Below are positions 1-8,690 of a stretch of DNA of 64,000 nucleotides, piece after piece (the stretch's first letter is position 1; each line of letters opens with the position of its first letter). The stretch comes from Jonesiaceae bacterium BS-20 (GTDB lineage: Bacteria > Actinomycetota > Actinomycetes > Actinomycetales > Cellulomonadaceae). The translations under genes and the position numbers were made by a program. The stretch spans positions 2,046,001 to 2,110,000 of the forward strand of contig CP146203.1 of the NCBI GenBank assembly GCA_039995105.1. Reading direction: 5' to 3'. The notes beneath the pieces were generated by a model. That model was not told where the DNA came from and did not search any database. It saw nothing but the letters and a program-made list of their open reading frames with translations.

Positions 1-537
1 GGATTTGTCTTGTCCCGTGTAGAGGCCAACCGTTATTCCCTCAAGCCCCGCCATTTGCGTGACAAGTGTATTGATACGCATGGCCTGGTCATTGGCCAAC
101 GCGTTCATGGGGTACAGGATCAGTGCCTTAATGCCCTGCTGTCCCGTCAGTTTGGCCCGGCGCACATGGTCCAGGATTGGGTAAAGGAATGCCTCGGTTT
201 TACCCGATCCGGTTCCGGTAGTCACAAGCGTGGGCAGCGGGCGCTCCTCCGGTTCCAAGTCCTTAGATGACAGCCGCGCGAACGCCGCTGCCTGATGTCC
301 ATAGGGCGGAAACTGCGGCGCTATCTCGAGGTGGTCTTCCCAGCCCTGCTCAGCCGCTTGGAAGGGCAACCGGAGTCGCAAGAATGGCCCTTTGAACACA
401 CCTGTCTGCGGATCCGCCATGAACTCGCTCAGCCCGTTATTCGCACCGGGCTCAGTCAGCGCAAAGGTAGTAGACAGGTAGTGCGTGAGGTGTTCACGGA
501 TTTCTTTTGCCTGCAGCGTTGGTAGCAGCTCTGCCAC
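1..537 (-). CDS. DEAD/DEAH-box helicase of a DISARM-like locus (5' part only, cut by window edge)
   Basis: This is a superfamily 2 helicase read leftwards; only the first 179 codons are inside the window. I place the start at a GTG (537-535) because AAGGAG lies just upstream at about 543-548 and the preceding methylase gene stops at 595. Visible in the protein are a P-loop, TGTGSGKTEAF near residue 104, and motif Ia, YPMNALANDQ near residue 130. Both are typical of large DEAD helicases that often end in DUF1998. It is the third gene after an SNF2 helicase and an Eco57I-like methylase, the slot held by DrmA in class 1 DISARM. The N-terminus does not look to me like the usual DrmA start, so the DrmA name is withheld. 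Its helicase role is secure; its role in restriction of incoming DNA is inferred from context. Confidence 0.85.
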   Translation of the reverse strand, partial: MAELLPTLQAKEIREHLTHYLSTTFALTEPGANNGLSEFMADPQTGVFKGPFLRLRLPFQAAEQGWEDHLEIAPQFPPYGHQAAAFARLSSKDLEPEERPLPTLVTTGTGSGKTEAFLYPILDHVRRAKLTGQQGIKALILYPMNALANDQAMRINTLVTQMAGLEGITVGLYTGQDKS

Positions 538-594
538 GGGTTCTCCTTGGATACTCGGTATAGAAGATTTACGATGCCTGCCCCACTCACATCA

Positions 595-3500
595 TCATCT
601 TGCGGTCTCCATGGTTTTCAGTTTGTCCTCAAAGAACGCATACGCGGCACGCATGTCTGCCTCACGGTCGTTCGTTTCAAACGGGAACTCATAGGTGTAC
701 CGGCTAGGTCGGTGGCCCGTAAGTTCTTCAGCCGCATCGCAGTCTAATTCGGTCTTAGGGAAGGTACGTTCTTCACTGGTCAATGACTCGCCCTTCTTGC
801 GGTACTCACCAGCAATACTGTTGGGCACTTGGCGGCCATTAGCGTCATAGAGGTTCTTCTTTTCATACCCGTACAGGACCGCAAACTGTGTCCGGTAGAC
901 CGTGCATAACTCATCCGCGCTGAGACCCAACATGAGAGCTACCAGTGCGTCGATCTCAACCAGGGCCTGCCTGCGAGCCGTTGCATTCCGTAGTGGCGTA
1001 GCCGCTGACCAAGCCGGTTCAATGTCACCAAGTGAAACCTTGCCGTTGTAATCCCGGTGGGGCGCCCACGTCATTGCCTGCCATGCCGGATCAAACGCGT
1101 CATTCCAAAGATCAGAGTATGCGTCCGTCAGACAATTGAGGCGCGCAGCCCGCAATGCAAGTTCGCTCGAAAGCGGGTGGTCCTGCACGAATGGTAGTCG
1201 TCCAAATGTCGAGGCGTGAATTCCAGACTTGGGAGCTGCTCTAACAGAGAAGTCTAGTGATAATGATTGTGAAAAGGCCGCCAGACAGAACAAAGTTTCC
1301 GCAGTCTGATTGGGAATGCCTACGCTTGCAACACCATGAATGTGCGCTGTTCCGGGTGGGATAATCGTAGAGATTAGAGTTCTTTCACCTGTGTTCGCCG
1401 CCATTGCACGCCAAGCAATACGGTAGTGATCCCGTGCGGGAATCTCACCGTTCTCACCCCAGTGGGTGTAGGCGGAGTCGTAGTCCTGCTTGCTTGGAAC
1501 CGGTTTGTATGAAGTGTACGGCGACGCCTCTGGAGCGAGAGTCTCCAGATCAACCTCAGACCAGTCGAGGTTGTTCTTCATGCCTTTGTTGGGCTGCTTA
1601 AAAAAAGGCAAACCAACGTGGAAGTTTGGCCCTTGGAGAATTGTCTCCTTCCAAGCTTCTGGTTGGCCCCAAGCGACATCAAAATACCCTTTTTGGCGGT
1701 CGATTGTTTCATTCCAACCTGCTGAAAACTCAGGTTTTAAGGCAGAAACTCTTGGATTTACTGAAAGTACTTCAAGTGCATGTTCTACCGAAGTATTCAC
1801 AGAGTAGACCATCGGAGTACTCAAGATGGATTCTCCTGTCCGTCCCAAGACCCTGTTCCAAACATCCAAGGTGTCTACCGTGACTTTAGAAATACGATGG
1901 GCGTGTGAACTTTGATCCCATTTTCCAAGGTCATTCTTCACCCCCGGTTCAGGCCCCAACCCATCATGTTGGAAGGAACGCACCACTGTTTCAGGATGAT
2001 AGAGATTGGAAGCGTTTAGGAACTCTACTTTCTGAGCGACCCCGTATACGTGCACTCCGTAAGAAACCAAGTGGTGAATTTCGAACAAAGACAGTTCATT
2101 AATGAACTGCCAGTGACGGCGAAGTCGAGGGTAGGTCGCACAACGTAATGGCCCTGCTTTCTCATCGGTAAAGTGAGTCTCTGGGTGGAGTAACGAGACA
2201 ATTCCTCCAGCAGAACTATTGCGCCATGTTTGTAACATGAAGGCTCGATAAAGATCGGGAGCTAGTCCGCTCAGCTCTGGGTAAGTCGAGGTAGCTCCAA
2301 CAAAGGTTGCAGTAACTCCAACATCCGCAGTCCCGTTGACGACGAGTTCACGCAGTCCGACTTGTTCCAGTACAGCTTCCCTCTTTTGTGCAACTTCGGC
2401 TTGGGTCGCCTTATTCTTGAGTTGGAACCAAGGGTCCCCTTCTGCTAACAAGCCTTCCACATCGGAATAAGGCCGCACCCATGGAGGGTTTCCCACCTGA
2501 AGGTCAAAGCCACCGTTAGCAAATACAGTGGCGAAGTCGAGTTCCCAGTGGAAGAAACCTTGGGTCTTGGCAATATCCTCGGTGATAGCGAGCCACGGGT
2601 ACTTTTCTTTGAGCACACTAATCCGTTGGACCCCGGCAAACTGCAGGTCCCACTCCTCAGCTTCACCAAGCTCTTCCCATGAGCCAATGCGAGCAAAGGA
2701 CTCAACAACTCCGGTATCACGGGTACCACGGGCCTTGTACTCGGAGTGCACACCCAAGATTCCTTTGAGTCCATCAATCCACTCTTCAAGGGTCGGCGGT
2801 TGTACGCCACCGGTTCCAATGAGCGGCCAGAACCAGAGGGCATTCCATGCGTCCATAACCCGGCGCAAACGTTGATAGGCACCGTGTGGGTTTTGAAGTG
2901 ACTCTTCAATCTGCTTGCGTTCAACTGCACCGCCACTAGCGGGAGCGTCCAGCCCCCAGACATCGACATCACGGCGGATCTCTTGCTCCGCAATCTGGAG
3001 CCTCCGCAAAGTCAACTGCCAGAGGCTTTCAACACGGTGGCTCAGGCTGATCAATTCCTTCACCAGCGATTTATCTAACTTGTTCTTGATCGAGTTGCGC
3101 CAGGTACGCAGGTCCTTGGCTTCATCGGGAGCAAGGCTCTTCGCCTCCTTTGAATCGGCAGCTGCTCCCCACCCCTCGTGTGGGAGTAGAAAGTGGAAGA
3201 TCTTGCCACTTGTTGTAGAACCAACCTTGCCCTCGTTCATCTCCTGGGCAAGGACAGACATAGGAATATCTGTCGGAGTCTGCTTGAGGTGGGCTTTCTT
3301 ATCCACCTGGGTTTGATTGAAGATAGCCCTGCGAGCGCCAATGAGCGAGTTACCTCGGCGCAGGTGCAAACCAAACCAAGGCGCTACCAGGCCAGAGACC
3401 ATGGTGTCCAACCACAGAGAGATCTCAGCAAGTTCAACAGCCGTACCGTTGAGGTCTACCCCGTACACTTGGTGCAGGGCGATATAAGCCTTGACCTTTT

Positions 3501-5415
3501 GGAGTTCAATCGCGTGTTGGTCGGGCTCAATCCTTGTGCCGAGTTCTTCCTGGCGTCGCTTCAGGTACTCGGCAGCAAGTTGGCGGGTTGCTTCGATGGC
3601 GAATGCACCCGAGCCAAGTGCCGGCTCACAAATGGTGAGGTTGAGGATCTCGGCAGCCGTTGTCTTTTCGCCATTTTGATCGAGGAGTTCCTCGAGTGCC
3701 TGCCCCACCGTGAATCTGGTGAGGACTTCCGGCGTGTAGTAGGAGGCCGATTGCTGCCGTTCTCGTCCCGCTAGGCGGAAGACAAATGAGCCACGCTCGT
3801 GGATGACCGGTGACTTCTCCCCCGATTCAGTATTTACCTCTTGGACAAAATCCTTTGCCGCGATTCCTACTGATCGCTCAACGGGAACCACCCAGGAGCC
3901 CTTGGATGAGTCACCGTCCTTAGCTACCTCATACAGGTCATCCTCGGCGAAGAAGCCCGTATAGCTCATGAGACCCTCATACACTGCACCAAGTTGGTTA
4001 ATACCTAGCTCAGCATAGGAAATATACCCGCGGTCCTTGCCCTTGGCCTTCTTGGACAGAAGGAGCTGCTCAAGGACCTTTTGCATTTGCAGATTCCCTA
4101 GGCCCACTTCATCAATCAGGGCCGTTGCGCTCGGTAGGAAGAGGTCTGCCCGCAGGTCATTGAAGACAAGTTCTTGTGCGTAGGATGATCCCTCATCATC
4201 CGTGAAAGAGAGACTGTCCTCTCCGTCACTCGTAGAATCCGGGGCGCTCACGTCTGCCCCACGCATTCCACCGACAAGTTCGAACAGAACGTTGAGCGAC
4301 TCGTAAAGGTGGGTTCCGTGCTGTGTTTTGGGGCTGTTCATGGGTGTAAAGCACATCTCGCGTAAACGGTCGAGCGAATACCCGGCCTCATACTCCGGGG
4401 TATTGATGGGGAGCACACCGAGTTCTGGCGAAGACTCCGCGTACAGCAGGAATAAGATCCGGTAGAGGTAACGCAACGCCTGCTTGGCAAGCTCCTGCGC
4501 TTGCTCTGGCGGCAACGGTGCAAGGACCTGCTCTCGCCTACGTGCCACCACCTCGTTGCCAATGATCTCGATTGAGGTGCGGACGCCATCGCGCAAGTCC
4601 TGGGAGACCCCAACCGTGTGCTTGATGGACGCGTCGAGAACTTCATCCCACCACACGGAGTTATCCACCTGTGGGGCAACCGATTGCGCGGTAATGCAGG
4701 TTAGCGCGCGGTCTAGTTCTTTACCCCGGCGGTCATCATTGCGTTCCAAGACCAGTTGGAGATCAATAGCCAGGTAGCGCCCCTCTGCCCAACGTTCCTT
4801 CTGGGCCAGCAAGACCCAACGCCCAGAGAAGACCAGTACGTAATTGGGACCATCCTCCGCAACGAACAGCTTGGAAAGCAGACCGCTGACCGAGGCTACC
4901 GGCTTGTCTTCTTCTGTAGGCGCATAGGGCTCAAATAGCGTCTGAGCCTCGGCGGATTCTCCGCCGGCAGTCTCGGTTGACTTGGTCAGCAACTCCTCGA
5001 GTGAGTCCGCAGGACGAGCCTTGAGGAGCTTGACGGGTGCGGCACCTGTTTGCCCTGCTTGTGAGAGTTCAATGAGCGGGCCGTTTTCTGAGACATCCAG
5101 GCCAGCGTTGGTATATCCAAGAACACCAATCAGATCTGCGTAGACCTGCTCGCTAGCCGCACGGACATCAACGTTACCTTCCTCCTCGGAAGGATAGAGC
5201 GCTGTGATTCGGCGTTCCAACTCGGCCCGTCGAGCGCTTAGCCGAGCAAGCGGCGTTGAAATGCCATTCTTACCGTCAGCGTCCCAGGCCTTGCGGCGCT
5301 CAAGCACAAAGGCATTGAACGTCTCCTTGGTGCCGTCTGAGGTAAAGAAGTGCTCCGAAATCCACTCGGAGCCAACAATAATTGCGTCAGAAACAACCTG
5401 TGCGTGCTGTGCCAT
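595..5415 (-). CDS. drmMI: Eco57I-like adenine-N6 DNA methyltransferase, DrmMI-like
   Basis: A 1606-aa protein predicted to methylate adenine so that host DNA is marked as self. The AdoMet-binding motif I (EPALGSGAFA, about residues 597-606) and the catalytic NPPW motif (about 975-978) of N6-adenine methylases are both present and widely spaced, as in Eco57I/type IIG-like enzymes. No separate nuclease motif is evident to me. Its ATG overlaps the stop of the upstream SNF2 helicase (TAATG at 5413-5417), so the two are translationally coupled. The helicase downstream starts 58 bp after its stop. Size, motif order and neighbours fit DrmMI of class 1 DISARM. The alternative is a methylase of a related but unnamed helicase-methylase system. 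Confidence 0.8.
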   Translation of the reverse strand: MAQHAQVVSDAIIVGSEWISEHFFTSDGTKETFNAFVLERRKAWDADGKNGISTPLARLSARRAELERRITALYPSEEEGNVDVRAASEQVYADLIGVLGYTNAGLDVSENGPLIELSQAGQTGAAPVKLLKARPADSLEELLTKSTETAGGESAEAQTLFEPYAPTEEDKPVASVSGLLSKLFVAEDGPNYVLVFSGRWVLLAQKERWAEGRYLAIDLQLVLERNDDRRGKELDRALTCITAQSVAPQVDNSVWWDEVLDASIKHTVGVSQDLRDGVRTSIEIIGNEVVARRREQVLAPLPPEQAQELAKQALRYLYRILFLLYAESSPELGVLPINTPEYEAGYSLDRLREMCFTPMNSPKTQHGTHLYESLNVLFELVGGMRGADVSAPDSTSDGEDSLSFTDDEGSSYAQELVFNDLRADLFLPSATALIDEVGLGNLQMQKVLEQLLLSKKAKGKDRGYISYAELGINQLGAVYEGLMSYTGFFAEDDLYEVAKDGDSSKGSWVVPVERSVGIAAKDFVQEVNTESGEKSPVIHERGSFVFRLAGRERQQSASYYTPEVLTRFTVGQALEELLDQNGEKTTAAEILNLTICEPALGSGAFAIEATRQLAAEYLKRRQEELGTRIEPDQHAIELQKVKAYIALHQVYGVDLNGTAVELAEISLWLDTMVSGLVAPWFGLHLRRGNSLIGARRAIFNQTQVDKKAHLKQTPTDIPMSVLAQEMNEGKVGSTTSGKIFHFLLPHEGWGAAADSKEAKSLAPDEAKDLRTWRNSIKNKLDKSLVKELISLSHRVESLWQLTLRRLQIAEQEIRRDVDVWGLDAPASGGAVERKQIEESLQNPHGAYQRLRRVMDAWNALWFWPLIGTGGVQPPTLEEWIDGLKGILGVHSEYKARGTRDTGVVESFARIGSWEELGEAEEWDLQFAGVQRISVLKEKYPWLAITEDIAKTQGFFHWELDFATVFANGGFDLQVGNPPWVRPYSDVEGLLAEGDPWFQLKNKATQAEVAQKREAVLEQVGLRELVVNGTADVGVTATFVGATSTYPELSGLAPDLYRAFMLQTWRNSSAGGIVSLLHPETHFTDEKAGPLRCATYPRLRRHWQFINELSLFEIHHLVSYGVHVYGVAQKVEFLNASNLYHPETVVRSFQHDGLGPEPGVKNDLGKWDQSSHAHRISKVTVDTLDVWNRVLGRTGESILSTPMVYSVNTSVEHALEVLSVNPRVSALKPEFSAGWNETIDRQKGYFDVAWGQPEAWKETILQGPNFHVGLPFFKQPNKGMKNNLDWSEVDLETLAPEASPYTSYKPVPSKQDYDSAYTHWGENGEIPARDHYRIAWRAMAANTGERTLISTIIPPGTAHIHGVASVGIPNQTAETLFCLAAFSQSLSLDFSVRAAPKSGIHASTFGRLPFVQDHPLSSELALRAARLNCLTDAYSDLWNDAFDPAWQAMTWAPHRDYNGKVSLGDIEPAWSAATPLRNATARRQALVEIDALVALMLGLSADELCTVYRTQFAVLYGYEKKNLYDANGRQVPNSIAGEYRKKGESLTSEERTFPKTELDCDAAEELTGHRPSRYTYEFPFETNDREADMRAAYAFFEDKLKTMETAR

Positions 5416-8400
5416 TACTCTGCCATTTCACTTTCTGTAACCGACTCAAGCTCAGTGACCGGCATGAGCCCAGCCGTAACGCAATCAAAATCTTTTGGAA
5501 CCGCAACAAAAAGGGGGCGCACGAGCATGCGGTCGGGAGCCATCTGATCTACGGCTTCTCGTTCCTGCTGCACAGTCATGCGGCGCTCTTTCACCTCACG
5601 GCGCTGGGTAAAGCCCTGTGCCGTTGAGTCCCAGTTGGTCAGGCGGTCACGCCACGTGTCAACTCGTTGCTCGGCGAGTGAACGAGAGGCTAGCTCAACG
5701 GCCTTGAATTGGCTCTCAGCCGCAGCCAGTGCCGGGGCGATGAGCGCGGTGAGGCGCTCAGCATGAGGCAACGCCCCAGGATTACTCAGTGTGTCCAACA
5801 GCGAGGTCTCTGCAAGCACCTCTGCCAAGCCGTTTGTAGGGACGGTAATGCAACGCAGGGTCTGCCCGGGCTCCGCCGTCAAACTCAAAAATTGGGCAAC
5901 CGTATACACCGAGGCAACGGACCTTCCGGCCTTGTTGGTCAAGTTTCCATGCACCGCAACCATGGGGAATGGGACATCGGTGCGCACCGCAAACACTGAG
6001 CTGCGGTCCAGTTTGGCCATGAGGTTGTCCGAGGCCCAATCCAATATCGGGTGCAGGGGCCCCAAGAAGTGAGCCTCCGGCCAGGTACTGTCGCTCTGCT
6101 TGGATAGGGCATGCGCCAAGGATTCTTGGCCCTGTTGCTTTGTGGTTGCCAGCGTGAACTGCGCCTTTACCCGTCGGTCCTTCAGGTAGGTCTGCGGTAG
6201 AACGTCGAGACGCGTAGCAAGGTCCTTGGGAGGGGTAAAAGAGGCGACGCCGTGGTTCTTTGCATGGCTCCAAGAAATTCCGCCTCCATCGGAGCGCGGT
6301 TCCTCTTCTGGGGCTGTATAGATTCGCTGGACGGCTTCCTCGAGGTATGCAACTTCAGTCCTGAACAGCCCGCTGGTGGCAATCGCAGGTGAAGATGTTC
6401 CCTCGTCTTCTACCGCTGGAGCGGGAGATGAGCTGGAACTAGGTGCGGCATCGAGAAGCTTTCCACCCAAGGCAAGCGCGGTTTCCCTATCTACCCCAAG
6501 TTGCGCAAGCAGCATAGTTACGGGATCGCTTTGGTCAAGCAGCGCCTGCTCGGGCGTACGCACAACCTGATCCAAGGTCTTAGTCCCCATCAAGACACTA
6601 CGAATGGCGTCCTCTTCACGGTTCTCTAGATACTCACCCATGAGGCTGGAAACATCGCCAAGGACCTTGTGGGCCTCGTGTTCCTTGTTGACCAGACTCT
6701 GTAGCACGCGAATATCACCGCTAAACCGGTCATCGCCCGTGTCAACCAGCAGTGTGGTGATGAGCGGAGACGTGCGCTGACCGTAGCGGTCAATACGACC
6801 GTTACGCTGCTCAATTCGAATCAGACTCCACGGAATGTCATAGTGAACCAAGTTGTGGCACTGGGCGTGCAGGTTCACGCCCTCAGAAGCGACGTCACCC
6901 GTAACGAGAATCCGGATTGGGGATGAGGCCTGTTTGAAACTCTCCACAATCTGCTGCTGGATCTCATCGCTCAGCCCACCGTGCAGGATTTGGACATTCT
7001 CATCTTTGAGTTTGAAAGCCTTAGTCAACTTCTCCTGGAGCCAGCGAAGGGTGGGAACGCGCTCTGCAAAGACAACAACTCGTTCTTGCGATTTCGCCCC
7101 AATCTTTACCTGATTCTTGAGGTACTCGACCAGTTTGTCGAACTTGGCAGAATCTTCGAAGGAATCCGCGTTGAGTGATTGGAGGGTTTCTAGTGCTTGG
7201 ATCTCTCGGTTCTGCTCAGACTCGGTGGCACGCGCTTGGATCTGCTGCATGCGGTTGCTGATGGATTCAGCGAGCGCCGCTGGGCTAGACAGGAATGCCT
7301 TAGCAAGAGTCCATGGGAAGAGCTGCGAGTTCTTGCCCGAGAGTGGGGCTTGGCCAGTGGGTGGGTGAAGCCACACGTTCGCAAGTTCTTGGGCGACGGC
7401 CCTTTCTGCGGGGCTTGCCGACACCAAGACGTTATTAGGTTCGAGACGCTCGGCCCACTGGGCCCCCACTTCGCGTGCAACCTCCGCCGAGTGACGGTGG
7501 CGGCGAATAATAAGGCGATCAGCCTCATCCACATTGATCTCGTTATCGAGGGAGACCGCTGTGGGGTCCAACAAGCGGATAAGTTCAGCAAACGACTCCT
7601 TACGCCCATTGTGCGGCGTAGCTGACGCCAGGATGAGCGCGTCCGTGTTTCTTGCCAGAATACGGGCCAGGCGGTTGTTCTGCGTTTGCGAGTTAGTGAG
7701 GTTGTGTGCCTCATCAATAACTACCGCGTCCCACTTCTGCTTGCGCAGACTTGCCAAGTAGAGGTCAGACTTAAGGGTGTCGATTGAAATAATTGCACGC
7801 TTGTAGAACGTGAATGGGTTACGCGTGGCCGGCAGTTGCTGGCGCACTCGCTGAATACCAACAGAGTCCAGCCGAACAAACGGCAGGCCAAAGCGCGTCC
7901 ACATCTCATGCTGCATCTGCTCAAGCACATGGCGTGGGGAAACGATGAGGATCCGGTCTCCCCTACCACGGCGCACCAGCTCAGACAGGATCATGCCGAT
8001 CTCGATGGTCTTACCCAGACCAACAGCGTCAGCCAGAAGAATCCTCGGCTTAAGGTTCTCTGGGTTCAGGGCTTTGCGTACTGCTGCTTCCTGGTACTTG
8101 AGCGTGTCCGCAAGCATGCTGGTACTGACCGTAAGGCTCAGCTCTGCGAGTGGAACCGCAGTCTTACGGAAGTTGGCCTCGAGCCACAACCGTGTATCCC
8201 GGTACTTAGAAGAGTCATCACCAATCACTCTGGTGTTATTGGGGTCCAGGACCTCAATACGGTCGAGCGTCTCATAAAACTGAGCAGTGGTGTCCTGCAC
8301 CAACTCCGAGAGCCCTTGGACATGCAGCAGCATTTTGCCAGCGTCAGTCACCTCGGTAGCCGTGACCAGCCACTCTTCATCCCGAACCACCACAACGGAG

Positions 8401-8441
8401 CCGGGCGCGACATTCAACGCGGCTAAAGGACTTACGGTCAT
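5415..8441 (-). CDS. drmD: SNF2-like helicase, DrmD-like
   Basis: A 1008-aa superfamily 2 Snf2-type ATPase. Walker A is GLGKTIEIG (about residue 140), the DEAH box is VVIDEAHN (about 239), motif III is SATPHN (about 270) and the C-terminal helicase lobe has the RNGRIDRYGQ arginine-finger motif (about 545-556). An unusual N-terminal region of about 130 residues precedes the ATPase. Class 1 DISARM loci begin with an SNF2-like helicase DrmD followed by the adenine methylase, exactly the order here. It is likely the first gene of the minus-strand operon, transcribed from the 250-bp gap shared with the divergent helicase locus. Function in phage restriction is inferred from family and context; the helicase fold is directly visible. 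Confidence 0.82.
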   Translation of the reverse strand: MTVSPLAALNVAPGSVVVVRDEEWLVTATEVTDAGKMLLHVQGLSELVQDTTAQFYETLDRIEVLDPNNTRVIGDDSSKYRDTRLWLEANFRKTAVPLAELSLTVSTSMLADTLKYQEAAVRKALNPENLKPRILLADAVGLGKTIEIGMILSELVRRGRGDRILIVSPRHVLEQMQHEMWTRFGLPFVRLDSVGIQRVRQQLPATRNPFTFYKRAIISIDTLKSDLYLASLRKQKWDAVVIDEAHNLTNSQTQNNRLARILARNTDALILASATPHNGRKESFAELIRLLDPTAVSLDNEINVDEADRLIIRRHRHSAEVAREVGAQWAERLEPNNVLVSASPAERAVAQELANVWLHPPTGQAPLSGKNSQLFPWTLAKAFLSSPAALAESISNRMQQIQARATESEQNREIQALETLQSLNADSFEDSAKFDKLVEYLKNQVKIGAKSQERVVVFAERVPTLRWLQEKLTKAFKLKDENVQILHGGLSDEIQQQIVESFKQASSPIRILVTGDVASEGVNLHAQCHNLVHYDIPWSLIRIEQRNGRIDRYGQRTSPLITTLLVDTGDDRFSGDIRVLQSLVNKEHEAHKVLGDVSSLMGEYLENREEDAIRSVLMGTKTLDQVVRTPEQALLDQSDPVTMLLAQLGVDRETALALGGKLLDAAPSSSSSPAPAVEDEGTSSPAIATSGLFRTEVAYLEEAVQRIYTAPEEEPRSDGGGISWSHAKNHGVASFTPPKDLATRLDVLPQTYLKDRRVKAQFTLATTKQQGQESLAHALSKQSDSTWPEAHFLGPLHPILDWASDNLMAKLDRSSVFAVRTDVPFPMVAVHGNLTNKAGRSVASVYTVAQFLSLTAEPGQTLRCITVPTNGLAEVLAETSLLDTLSNPGALPHAERLTALIAPALAAAESQFKAVELASRSLAEQRVDTWRDRLTNWDSTAQGFTQRREVKERRMTVQQEREAVDQMAPDRMLVRPLFVAVPKDFDCVTAGLMPVTELESVTESEMAE

Positions 8442-8690
8442 TACAGAGAAACCTCATTCGAGCAGCAGCGTAGTTAGGCCCCTGCGATGGGGACTAGTCT
8501 CCGCACGGTTGTGTCTGCTATGAGGGTATATTCTTCGCTGCTTTGAATGGGCGATCAACATGCAATCTGACTGCGCGCATAGTCGAGGTTCCGAAGTCTC
8601 GGCGGGCTTAAGGGGCAATGTCAGACATGGGCAGTACTATCCCTACCAATGGATCTTTGAAACATTCCACTAGTTGAAGGACTCTGAGCG
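8442..8690. promoter_or_regulatory. Divergent promoter region between two helicase loci
   Basis: These 249 bp separate the start codons of the DrmD-like gene (minus) and the 1060-aa unknown gene (plus), so promoters for both operons must lie here. I see no strong palindrome and no confident -35/-10 pair. The shared control region makes co-regulation of the two loci possible, but the sequence does not prove it. Confidence 0.55.
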
